Below, in pieces: positions 52,638-62,943 of a stretch of DNA of 64,000 nucleotides; position 1 is the first letter of the stretch; the number at the start of each line of letters is the position of its first letter. Source of the stretch: Chrysomallon squamiferum (lineage: Eukaryota; Mollusca; Gastropoda; Neomphalida; Peltospiridae); the NCBI GenBank assembly GCA_012295275.1, contig CM022678.1:14026759-14090758 (forward strand), in the 5' to 3' direction. The position numbers and the translations under genes were made by a program. A model generated the notes under the pieces. That model ran no database searches. It saw nothing but the letters and a program-made list of their open reading frames with translations, and was not told the origin of the DNA.

Positions 52638-54115
52638 TTATTATTATTATTATGTGTTGTTGTAGTAATAGTAGTGGTGGTGGTAATAGTAATAGAGCAG
52701 CAATATCCAGCAGCAGTATCAGTAGTAATATCTCTGAGCACATTTAATAGAAGTCGTGCCATTACAATATTTTTTTACTCTTTAAGTAATAAAAATCGAA
52801 TCTAATTATTTTATTGTAGTGCCTTATATGAACTTCTTTATTAATTACTTTAATGACCAAATTCCCAGGGTTTTCAGCTTTCTGGTCAGTCTCTGGCGAT
52901 GCAAAGTGGGTTAACATTGCTTTCCATGAAATAGAGCTGGCTACAGAGGCTGATAATAATTGAATAACAGAGAACTTTGCTAGAAAAAAAAAATTAAAAA
53001 ATAATCCACACACAAATAAGACTGTTGTAGTTTCTGCGTACATTTTTGATATATAAAAAACCCGTAAACGAAACCTGATATATGGGACTATCGTCACTGA
53101 CAATCTATCATAAGAGCAAAATAAGTGATACACCGATATTTAGCACTAGTATTAATAAATTTCAAATAGGGCGGAAGGTTACAGTCGATTTTATAAAATT
53201 TTATAATAAATTAATAGAAACATAATTAAGATAACTTATTTGATAAAATGAAGGAATTATGTAAGTGTATTATCTCATACAGAAATAAATGTACGTTTCC
53301 GTTTACCTTTCCCAGTAGGCTATTTTAGTATTTATTTATTTATTTTTTTATTATTTTTATTATTATTATTATTCTTATATATTCTAGAATATGTTAACTA
53401 TTATATTAAGACGTTGTGCATAATAATTAGTCTAATTAGTAGTAATAATAACAAAATTATGTTGATTACGGATTAGATCGAGAGTTTACAAACTAACGAT
53501 ACTAATCATTATCAGATAATATCAACAGATACTGGTTTATAAATTAAGTGGAACCTGACACACAATTTATAAACCATAAACATCATGAAGATGGTAAAGT
53601 CTAAAAGTGCTAGTTTTTTCCATGAAATAATGTGCACATTCACATCTGCACACCAACATATATATACAATACTGTCTTGACCACAGACATAAAACAAATG
53701 TAAATAACTTGCAAAATATATATACATTTTTACTGTAGTTTTGTAATTAGGAGAATTAATAAAATTATTTAAATTATCTTTAAAACTGCTTTATATCTGT
53801 CAACGAGAACCATACAATTAGCATAAATAACACATGGAAAGTATAACTTATTAAGGGATTAAAGAACATAGAGAATATTTTTTTGTTAATGTGTAAACTT
53901 AATAAAATTATGTCATTTCCTTAAACTTGGCATGTTTCTGCGTTTTGGGTCCTCTGAGAAATGGAGATTGATGTAAATATTTTACTGTGATTTATATTTG
54001 TATGTAAAAACTTAAGTGAAATGTTTTTTAATTCTTTTCTCTAGTATTGTTATTTTTTATGTATTTTGTAATTAATTCATTATCTTTTATTATGATTTTA
54101 AGTGCTGAATGTTGT

Positions 54116-54140
54116 TATATATATATATATATATATATAT
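54116..54140. repeat. (AT)n microsatellite
   Basis: About 25 bp of AT upstream of zinc-finger gene B. Confidence 0.9.
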
Positions 54141-54484
54141 ACATAAGTATATATGTATTTCCAGTGAAATAAGCTGTTACAAATATATGTAATTAAATTA
54201 ATAATAATAATACAAATAATAATAATAATTAATAAATAAATAAATAAATAAAATAATTATAATAATAATAGAAGATTTGTTTTACTGTGTAGAAAAGAAT
54301 CTAGTCTACAAACGCCCTAGTTAAGTCATGGCTGCAAAACTAGAGTTACCCTGGTTTCTCTTTATCCGCAACTTTTATTTGCAGACAAAATGGCATAACT
54401 GAGTATTTATGAAGTTATTGTATCTTTTATATATAAATCTATGATTAACCTTTGTTACAATTGTTATTTTAATTTTATTTTCAG

Positions 54485-54577
54485 AATCAGGCTGAATTTG
54501 AACAGCTACCTCTAATTTGCAGAGCTGAAAATTTAAAATAATAATTACATTCTCCAGATTATTTCAGTTATTGAAAA
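54485..54577 (+). other. 5' leader of zinc-finger gene B
   Basis: Starts after TTTATTTTCAG. GAACAGCTACCTC resembles GAAGATCTACCTC in the leader of gene A, supporting a shared gene structure. An in-frame TGA at 54572-54574 precedes the start codon. Confidence 0.6.
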
Positions 54578-55780
54578 ATGAATTGTGAAATGTGTTGGAA
54601 AGTATTTCCAAGTCACAGCCATCTAGAGAAGCACATGAGAGTTCATACAGGTGAGAAACCATTTAAATGTGAAGTTTGTGAAAAAAGATTTTCACAGCAG
54701 GAAAATCTGAAAATTCATATGAGAATTCACACAGGTGAAAAACCTTTTCAGTGTGAGGTTTGTGCAAAATGTTTTACATTGAATCAGAATCTAAAAACTC
54801 ATATGAGATTACATGCTGCTGAGAAACATTTTGTATGTGATATTTGTGGAAAATCTTTTTCACAAAGTGTGGAACTGAAAATTCATTTAACCGTTCATAC
54901 TGGCAAAGTTTGTAAAGAGGTATTTTTAAAAAATGGACATTTAGCTAGTACCTTGGACTTTCACACAGATGATAAGCCATTCAAATGTGAGGTTTGTGCA
55001 AAAGGGTTTTCACGAGATGAGTATCTGAAAAACCATATGAAAATTCACAGTGGAGAGAAACCCTTTAAATGTGGAGTTTGTGAAAAAAGCTTTACTCTCA
55101 ACCAGTCATTAAAAATTCACATGAGAATGCATACAGGAGAAAAGCCTTTTAAATGTGATGTTTGCCCCAGATCATTTTCTCACAGCCAGTCACTGAAAAT
55201 TCACATGTCAAATCACACAGGTGAAAAACCATTTAAATGTGGAGTTTGTGCAAAATCATTCTCGCAAACTGGTGATCTGACCTCTCATATGAGAATACAT
55301 ACAGGTGAAAAACCTTTCAAATGTGAAATCTGTACAAAAGGCTTTGCACAGCGTCAGAACTTGAAGAGTCATATAAAGATTCACACTGGTGAAAGACCTT
55401 TTCAGTGTGAGGTGTGTGCAAAATGTTTTATACAAAATCTAGATCTGAAACGACACATGAGAGTTCATTCTGGTGAGAAGCCATTCATATGTGAGATATG
55501 TGCAAAATGTTTTTCTGAAAGACCACATCTCAGAAGACACATGGTAATTCATAGTGGAGAAAAGCCTTTTAAATGTGAAGTTTGTGAAAAAGGGTTTTCT
55601 CAGAAACAGTGTCTGAACAGCCACATGAGAATTCACACAGGTGAGAAACCGTATCGTTGTGACTTGTGTTTTCAGAATTTTTCACATCTTTGCAGCATGA
55701 AAAAACACAAAAGACTGCACAACAGAGCTCCATCATCATTTGATTATCTTCTACTTGAAAATATTATTGGATATCAGTAA
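54578..55780 (+). CDS. C2H2 zinc-finger protein B, 13 intact fingers plus one degenerate, 400 aa
   Basis: Starts MNCEMC, so the first finger begins at residue 3; the TGA two codons upstream rules out an N-terminal extension in this exon. Fingers run to about residue 381, then a 19-residue tail (NRAPSSFDYLLLENIIGYQ) like that of protein A (SSFDCLQKKSLENSSYIF). Unit 5 is broken: TGKVCKEVFLKNGHLAST lacks the first cysteine and normal linker. The 3-to-4 linker reads AAEKH instead of TGEKP. Helix -1/2/3/6 residues differ from protein A at nearly every unit. No effector domain is encoded here. AATAAA at 55809-55814. Probably nuclear and DNA-binding; target unknown. Confidence 0.92.
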   Translation: MNCEMCWKVFPSHSHLEKHMRVHTGEKPFKCEVCEKRFSQQENLKIHMRIHTGEKPFQCEVCAKCFTLNQNLKTHMRLHAAEKHFVCDICGKSFSQSVELKIHLTVHTGKVCKEVFLKNGHLASTLDFHTDDKPFKCEVCAKGFSRDEYLKNHMKIHSGEKPFKCGVCEKSFTLNQSLKIHMRMHTGEKPFKCDVCPRSFSHSQSLKIHMSNHTGEKPFKCGVCAKSFSQTGDLTSHMRIHTGEKPFKCEICTKGFAQRQNLKSHIKIHTGERPFQCEVCAKCFIQNLDLKRHMRVHSGEKPFICEICAKCFSERPHLRRHMVIHSGEKPFKCEVCEKGFSQKQCLNSHMRIHTGEKPYRCDLCFQNFSHLCSMKKHKRLHNRAPSSFDYLLLENIIGYQ

Positions 55781-58007
55781 TTTAAATTACAGGGTTGTTT
55801 GAAACAGAAATAAATATGGTATTGATCCATCCAGTGTTTAGAAACATTACATTAAAAAGTTATATTTAACAACAATAAGTCCACATTATTATACAACACA
55901 GTATAAATATACATCTGTGTAAGATTTAAGCTACAAGAAAGAAAACAATCGTGTCATGAATGTTTCTCATTCTGAATTTAATCATTACTGAATACTTTGT
56001 TATGGTGTCATTCTATAGGATATTATTTTCATGTTGGAAAAAAAAAAAAAAAAATACTTAGTTGGAAAAAAAAACAAGGAGGAAGGTTAATGTATGGCAG
56101 AACTGTGTAAATGGATATTATAAATTGATAATAAAAAATATCCAATATCAGATTTCATGTGTCTACATGTTTTATTTTTACATTTTGTAATTCTATCAAA
56201 TATACTACTGTTCAGTTATATTTGTGTGAATTATATGGTGCAACAAGAAGGGACATCCCTCTTGTATCATACACTTTTAGGCATATACCTATTGGTTGAA
56301 ATATTACAGTTAATTTTGGTTTTGAAAATTAGAATGTGACCTGGATTGATTAGACTTATTTTAGACTCATTATTATTCATTGTTATTTTTAAATTTTAAA
56401 TGAACATGTTACAGGACTACAGCATTTGATCAGAGAGTTATGATATTATACAAGCTTTTGAGAAAACAATACTAAAGTTAAAATCAGAGTGTGTATAAAA
56501 AAAACACTCAATTATATATGAAGAAGGAACCCACAAGAACAAAATGAAGAAACAAATGATGCAGCTCTATGAACAATTTTTTTTCTATTATGAATGTGTT
56601 GCCATTTAGTAAATAACAGTAATAAAATCACATAAATGGATACAAGAATTTAAAGTTATAGCAGCATTAATACCAAAAGAGACATATATTTATTTTACAA
56701 CTACATAAAATGTTATGGTTAGTGATTATACACTTTACATTTATTAGGTCACATTACATATACACTGAACACCATTCATTTTTATATTATTTTCAGTATT
56801 TTTTATTTCTTTCGTTCTACATAAATTATATTTATACTGAGTTATTTTCACAAGAATAGTTAATGAATTTTCAAATAAATTTGTTATACAGTTGTTTGTT
56901 TAATTTGTTTTAAATTACATCATTATATTTAAGACTATACAGTTTTAATCTAGTTATTACTGATAGCTCAGTGAACCAGATAATTTTGTAAAAACTAATA
57001 TTAATAATTAAAAAAAATATATCTTAATTATGCCTTGATTAAATTACTTGGACCTTTCTGTAATGTCAGAATGTTCTTTATCATTTAAGCTGATATGTGA
57101 AGTATTTAGTTGATATTATTATGTGATATATTCAATGTGTTAAATTAAGTTTTATATTGATTTGGATTACTCTTAATCTGGTTTAATTTTTTTTAAGTTG
57201 AAATTTAACACTATAAAGGCAATGTATTTATTCACTCAGAAATATAATTTATATAAATTTGAAACACACCATTTAACAGATACTTATTTGCTGGACTTCA
57301 GAAAATCCAGACTAAATCTTCATTAAATACTTACATACACACATACATACATGCATACATGCATACATGACATACAAACATATATACATACATACATATA
57401 ACCAGTAGTTTTAAATTTTGTTAATTGACAATGATGCCACTGTATGATCATGGTAAAACAACCTCAATATGTTGCCCATCAGTTAAAAGTTAGATTTTTC
57501 CAGACAAACTTTCAAACCTTTTTTTGTTAAGTGCAGGGCCAACTGTATTTTTTGTTGATTTATTTGAGTCTTTGGAATTTATTGTTCTATGCGTGACTGG
57601 CAGTTGAAAGCATTTAATGATTTCACAGGATGATTAACAAATTCGACCGATAAATGGCGATATGTATTTTTCCTTTGGTGATTCAAATAAAATCCGATAG
57701 AAATTTTTATTTCATTAAAAAAAAAAAAAAAAAAAAATTATTTACTTATTTAAAGATTTTCAATTTAGAAATTTTTTTTTTGATCTGTTGTGCTTTCTTG
57801 ATTATATGAGTATATGTTTTATGAAATGTTTATTTTTTGTAAACGTTAACTCGTCATGAAACCATTAGATTAGTCTGTCTGCTTTACGGAATTCCCCCAG
57901 AACATAATTCCGGGTATCGATAATAGAATGTAACTTTACTAACAAGTTTCCTGCGGTACATTTAGTTATTACCAGTTTTGTTTTTATCACTGACGTGTCC
58001 AGAAAGC
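55781..58007. other. Intergenic region between zinc-finger gene B and SDF2
   Basis: AT-rich, with poly-A runs at about 56039-56055 and 57717-57738 and an ATAC-type tract at about 57337-57400. No coding signal recognised. The last 150 bp is CpG-richer and is the likely SDF2 promoter. Confidence 0.75.
57991..58000 (+). promoter_or_regulatory. UPRE-like element TGACGTGTCC upstream of SDF2
   Basis: TGACGTG is the core bound by XBP1/ATF6 in unfolded-protein-response elements. It lies 7 bp before the start ATG, so within the promoter or 5' leader. SDF2-family genes are ER-stress responsive in several animals. A motif match only. Confidence 0.35.
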
Positions 58008-58089
58008 ATGGCGGCGGTTATGATGGAGCGTCTGCAATTGTTTGTTTCTTTTATTTTCTTCCTAACATTTGGTCCCACTTTTTCAAAAG
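58008..58089 (+). CDS. SDF2: SDF2 exon 1 (signal peptide)
   Basis: MAAVMMERLQLFVSFIFFLT and on to FSK, phase 1 donor GTATTA. A second in-frame ATG at 58020 would still leave a signal peptide. Confidence 0.9.
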
Positions 58090-58525
58090 GTATTAGAAAT
58101 GTTTTAGTATATGCTTATGTATATATCACCAAATTTAACCGATTGACATTTTATCAATGGACTCAGATGTTTTATGAACCTCGTATCGTCGCGGTATGGG
58201 TTTTGACGCACTTTCGTTACATAACAATTACGGTAACACTGATATACTGAATATAGCTAAAAGTACTATTTTTTCATTAGGCAGGTTTTATCCATACATG
58301 AACAACTCCATATATCCAAAGTTTTCAATCTATTTTTATGGAATCTTACACGTTCTGCATTAAAACCCATACCACATTAAAAAGGTAAGAATCTTAGAAT
58401 CATAGAATGTTACAGTAGACACAAACTAACCAGAAACAAACAAAAAATCGAAATATATATTGAATTTAATGATTATATTTTTTATCGTGTGTGTATGCGT
58501 ATATATATATATGTATATATATGTA

Positions 58526-58579
<54 letters not shown>

Positions 58580-58762
58580 ACACGTTTGACCATTCTGTTA
58601 AAGATTTTCATAGCCTTTCTTTTTCTTTATAATATCCACTTTTCACCATACATTTTAATCAAACTTGAAGGATGAAACACACACACATTATGTTATGTCT
58701 CTGTCAGTAACAAGAAGAAAAATATTGTTGCTTATCTGCATTAAAACCGATATCACAAAGAT

Positions 58763-58798
<36 letters not shown>

Positions 58799-61700
58799 CA
58801 TTTTTTTACTATAATTGTATTAATTAATATTGTTTAAGTATTAATTATTAATACTGTATGTCAGTTGATAACAACCCTTATAAATTAATAATAAACTAAA
58901 TAGTTTGTGATATCATTTAAAATTTATATATATTTTTTTATATTAATTATATATTAAATTATATTATATAAAATAATGATAATAATGATAAAAATTACTT
59001 TCATTCATAATAATGGAAAAGCTAAATAAAAAGCTTTTATAACTATACCAAAAGGATTGTGACTGGTGTGTTGCTTCAGATTTTGAATCAAAGTTTATAC
59101 TTGATAAATTTTGATGATATACAAAGTCAATAAAATGCAGACTGATGTCAAGACCTCAATCTGGCATACTTTGATATTATAATAAAACATAACACTTTGT
59201 GATCCATACTGTAACCAGTCAAAGAAGAGAATTTGTCAAATAAAATATATTTATTAGTAGTCATTTGAGGTTAAAAAGTAATATTAACCCTATTGTTTCC
59301 AAACATAACTTAAATGAAATTTCTCCTCTTTCTCATTATAAATCTTTTTAAATAACTGAAATATATCCACACAGTAAAGAGATACAGAAAGTCAGTAATG
59401 AGCAGTGTTTTTGTGAAACCCCATGGATTGCAAATGTATAGGAATACAGAACGTCTGCTAAAGATTTTCAAAGCCTTTCTTTTTCTTTATAATTTCCTCT
59501 TTTCACCATACATTTTAATCAAACCTAAAGGACGAAACAAACAAATATATAAAAAAGTATTATATTTGAGTAATTACAAGTATTTATTGTACTGATTTGT
59601 CTTGCATTAAAATATCATTGAATGTATTTTTTTTTTGCAAGAGTAATAATCTGAGTTGTAGTTTAATGCAAATAATTTTAAATGTAAGAGGAAATCAATA
59701 CCTTTTTAATGATATTTATTTTAAAATTTTTGGATTGAATATTAAGTGAGTCACAAAATATTGAAGTTGGTATGGCCTATGGAGACTACTTTCACATGCT
59801 ATAGGCATATACTGATATCATATAGACAAATTTCTATCAATTCTAAACTGAGGTGTTATGTTTATCAAAACTTAACATTATATTGTCCTTTTTGGGATGT
59901 CAAAGCCATTCAAAGTTAACCAACCACCTATCCAAAAATATATCTAGTTTGTGCTTTCAGTGTCTAAACTACTAGTACATTCACCATTATCTGTATTATA
60001 TGTTTTTATTTCAGATTTTCAATATGATTATGTGACATGTAACTCAGCACTAAAATTGTTAAATACTTACAACCGAGTGCGTCTGCACTCACATGATGTA
60101 AAGTATGGCTCTGGAAGTGGCCAGCAGGTTTGTTTATTACACTAATTATAATTGTAAAGTGTCAGTGCAATACTTATTTTAAGTGGACAGTTTATGCATA
60201 AATAAATAAATAAATAAATAAATATTACTCTTGTATTTTTAAAAAGTTAAATATTTTGTTAAAACTAATTAGTAATACTAATACTATAATTAAATTTCTT
60301 AATTAAATATATCTGAAGTGCATTTATGCTTCAAGCTACTGTAAAATATTAAAATGGTTATTTATTTCATTATTATTACTTCTAATTTGTTATGTATTTT
60401 CTTTTTATCTTTAGTCTGTGACTGGGGTTGATGCTTCAGATGATCATAACAGCTATTGGCAGATAAAGGCAAAAACTGGAACAACCTGCATGAGAGGGTA
60501 TCTGCAATACACATAAATGCATGTGCATTATACAATGCTTCTTTGGTGTGCGATCTACAACTTGTAGAGCAACCTTTAGTTAATTATATTCCTTTAACAG
60601 GAATTGTCGGTTTATAGCTGGCTGATGAAGTAATACAACAGGTTTGACTTAGCTTGGATCAGAAATGGAATAAATAGGCAAACCCTTAAGATTTTGGCTA
60701 AAGATGGCAGTTGCATTTTTATGAAGAAATGTCCTTGTAGATGATGAAGAAAATGTTGCCACATGTCATCATGGTAGAGAAATGAAGGAAGCTCAAAGAA
60801 AAGGGAAAAACAGCAAAAATTTTATAAATTATAAACTTATAATAAAAGTAATGTTTATTTTTTTTTGCTGTGAAAAATAAGAATAAACACAATAATAATT
60901 TTTAAAAAGTGTGTAGCTCACACACCAAAGTAGAATTTGCTCAGTGGATCACTAGATAGAGTAGATCAGTTGCCAAAATAGGACCCATTATGCACATATA
61001 CATTAATGTGCATGTTGTATAACTACACCATAAATATTTAACTAGAAATAAGAGTAATGAAATAGAATTATTCTAATTTATTAATTAGGGAAATACTATA
61101 TATATATATATATATATATATACTAAGCTATATGAAAGGGCTTTTTTGGTATCAGATTCAGTGGAAAATACTCTCATGATGAACATAAATATTTATGACT
61201 GAATATTTTCCTAACATTGTGGTTATGTAACACACTACAGTATTTTTTCATTTTAAAATTTTTAAGGGTTCTCAGTCAGTAGCACAAATTCATACTGCAA
61301 ACTTGACAAACAACAAACAGCTAACTAGAAATTATTATTTTTTTGTTAGAAAATGCAGACAGAAGCTAAGACAATTTGGTAGTTTTATTGCAATGTCTGT
61401 TTGTAACAGAATAATTGAAATGAGTGTCAACTGTGTGCAAGTATCTAAAATGATGGATTTTCTGCACATGGAGAGAATTCTGTTAATATATATATATTTA
61501 TGGTCTGCTGAATTAATTTTAAATTAGTTAAACATCTTCAGCAGTGGGTAGAAACTAATAAAACGTGATGGCCTGTGCAACAATCAGTAAGTCATAATAT
61601 GAATTTGTGCATAATAAGTAACACTGATAATGTATGTACTTGTGTCTAGTCGTACAGTTAGATAATTTTATTCTGTTTTTTCACTTTTTTCAAACTAGCA

Positions 61701-62943
61701 CTCCTATTAAATGTGGTCAGACAGTTCGACTGATGCATCTTTCAACAAGACGTAATTTACACAGCCATCACTTTCAGTCTCCACTGTCAAGAAATCTTGA
61801 GGTCAGTGCATTTGGAGAAGATGGTGAAGGAGATGAAGGTTGGTACATGAAATTCCAGAGCAGATGCATTTATATGAAAGCAAATCTTGGAATTTTTCTG
61901 ATTTTTGGACTGTAGGAGACTGGGATTTACAAATGTAGTTATACCTGATCTACAGAATCAATGGGAGGTTTATTTTAATATTTTCATGTGAGACAGTGTG
62001 CACATTAAATAATTTTTTTAGGTACAGTGTTATGTTTTTATTTTATTTTGTTTTTTATTATGCAAACTGATATATGTTAAAAAAAATTCCAAATTGTAGG
62101 AGATAACTGGGTGATTGTTTGTTCTGGACAGCACTGGATGAGATCTGAAAAAGTGAGAATTAAAAATGTTGTTACAGGACAGTAAGTGTTTTTGAACATT
62201 CTAAAAAATTATTTTGCTAATAACATGACAATAGTATCAATGTATCTTTAACAAGACAATAAAACAAGGCTTGGATATAAAATTTCATTCTAAAATTTCA
62301 TCCTTTTGAAATATTATTTGTTATATTTTATAATTTTATTTACAGTTTTATGCCAAAAAAGAACAGAAAATGGAAATTATATCTCTAAAATAAAACAAAA
62401 AATAAATTTGTAACTAGTCAACTGATTCAAAATATATTTCACATTTAAATTGTTTCATAAATTTTTTAGTATTAGTATGTGATCAAAAACCTGTTGCAAA
62501 ATTTTAGTCAAATAGTCTGTGTATCAGTGGGTATGATGAGTTTATTACTAAACTGTGGTAGAAAAGTTTAACAAATGTCATTCTGTGAAAATTTGTATTG
62601 ACAGTTGTTGCTCTCTATCTTGCTCACTAGCATAATAAAAGATATTTGTTCTGGGGAAGCTTTCCTGGATGCTTGTAATTTATTTATATCTGGTGTATTT
62701 CAGTGAATTATTTATGTGTACCAGTCCATATTGGAATAAAGTGTTTATTTTTTCATCTGTAGCTATCTACATGTTACTGGTGATTCCTTTGGACGCCCAA
62801 TCCATGGTCAGAGGGAGATAAGTGGATATTCCTCACCAAATGAGATGAACTATTGGCAGGCAGCAGAAGGAATCTTTATCAAACCATCCCCTGATCCAAA
62901 CACTGGGAAGGTCCCTGATGTTCATCTACATACAGAATTATAA
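58008..62943 (+). CDS. SDF2: Stromal cell-derived factor 2 (SDF2/SDF2L1), six exons, 226 aa
   Basis: Exons 58008-58089, 60015-60127, 60415-60497, 61699-61838, 62100-62181 and 62763-62943 join in phase to 681 bp including the stop. An N-terminal signal peptide (hydrophobic core LFVSFIFFLTFGPTFS) is followed by three MIR motifs (about residues 30-205): VRLHSHDVKYGSGSGQQSVT, NLHSHHFQSPLS and YLHVTGDSFGRPIHGQ are diagnostic. The C-terminus HTEL is a KDEL-like ER retention signal (human: HAEL). SDF2 proteins act in the ER lumen with ERdj3 (DNAJB11) as BiP cofactors keeping clients soluble, and resemble the MIR domain of O-mannosyltransferases. Length fits the family (211-221 aa). Vertebrates have SDF2 and SDF2L1; this looks like the common ancestor. 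AATAAA at 63282-63287. Confidence 0.95.
58498..58577. repeat. TA/TATG/GT compound microsatellite
   Basis: TA then TATG units followed by about 48 bp of GT in SDF2 intron 1. Confidence 0.95.
58594..58679 (+). repeat. 86-bp direct repeat, copy 1, SDF2 intron 1
   Basis: Matches 59454-59539 with about seven differences and no gap; the copies are exactly 860 bp apart. Core CCTTTCTTTTTCTTTATAAT. Identity of the element unknown. Confidence 0.85.
59454..59539 (+). repeat. 86-bp direct repeat, copy 2, SDF2 intron 1
   Basis: Second copy of the repeat at 58594-58679. Confidence 0.85.
60015..60127 (+). CDS. SDF2: SDF2 exon 2 (MIR 1)
   Basis: Reads DFQYDYVTCNSALKLLNTYN, then RVRLHSHDVKYGSGSGQQ. Acceptor ATTTCAG, donor GTTTGT. 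Confidence 0.95.
60415..60497 (+). CDS. SDF2: SDF2 exon 3 (MIR 1 to 2)
   Basis: Reads SVTGVDASDDHNSYWQIKAK, then TGTTCMRG. The donor GTATCT is placed so the glycine codon is completed by the next exon. Confidence 0.94.
60538..60933. repeat. Imperfect inverted repeat pair in SDF2 intron 3
   Basis: CTTCTTTGGTGTGCGATCTA (60538-60557, arm to 60559) pairs with 60912-60933 read in reverse (CTACTTTGGTGTGTGAGCTA): 19 of 22 bases. The arms enclose about 350 bp. Could be the subterminal ends of a small non-autonomous element. Confidence 0.5.
61098..61122. repeat. (TA)n microsatellite
   Basis: About 25 bp of TA in SDF2 intron 3. Confidence 0.9.
61699..61838 (+). CDS. SDF2: SDF2 exon 4 (MIR 2)
   Basis: Reads TPIKCGQTVRLMHLSTRRNL, then HSHHFQSPLSRNLEVSAFGE. 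Phase 1 donor GTTGGT. Confidence 0.95.
62100..62181 (+). CDS. SDF2: SDF2 exon 5 (MIR 3 start)
   Basis: Reads DNWVIVCSGQHWMRSEKVRI, then KNVVTG. Acceptor ATTGTAG, donor GTAAGT. Confidence 0.94.
62763..62943 (+). CDS. SDF2: SDF2 exon 6 (MIR 3 end, ER-retention tail)
   Basis: Reads YLHVTGDSFGRPIHGQREIS, NYWQAAEGIFIKPS and ends HTEL before TAA at 62941. Confidence 0.95.

Larger units (their letters stand above)
49873..54484. other. Region between the two zinc-finger genes
   Basis: Contains the 3' untranslated part of gene A, the telomere-like higher-order repeat, an unassigned 124-codon open stretch on the minus strand (52762-53133) and TA/AAT tracts. Untranslated exons of gene B probably lie here; the one clear acceptor is before 54485. 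Confidence 0.7.
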
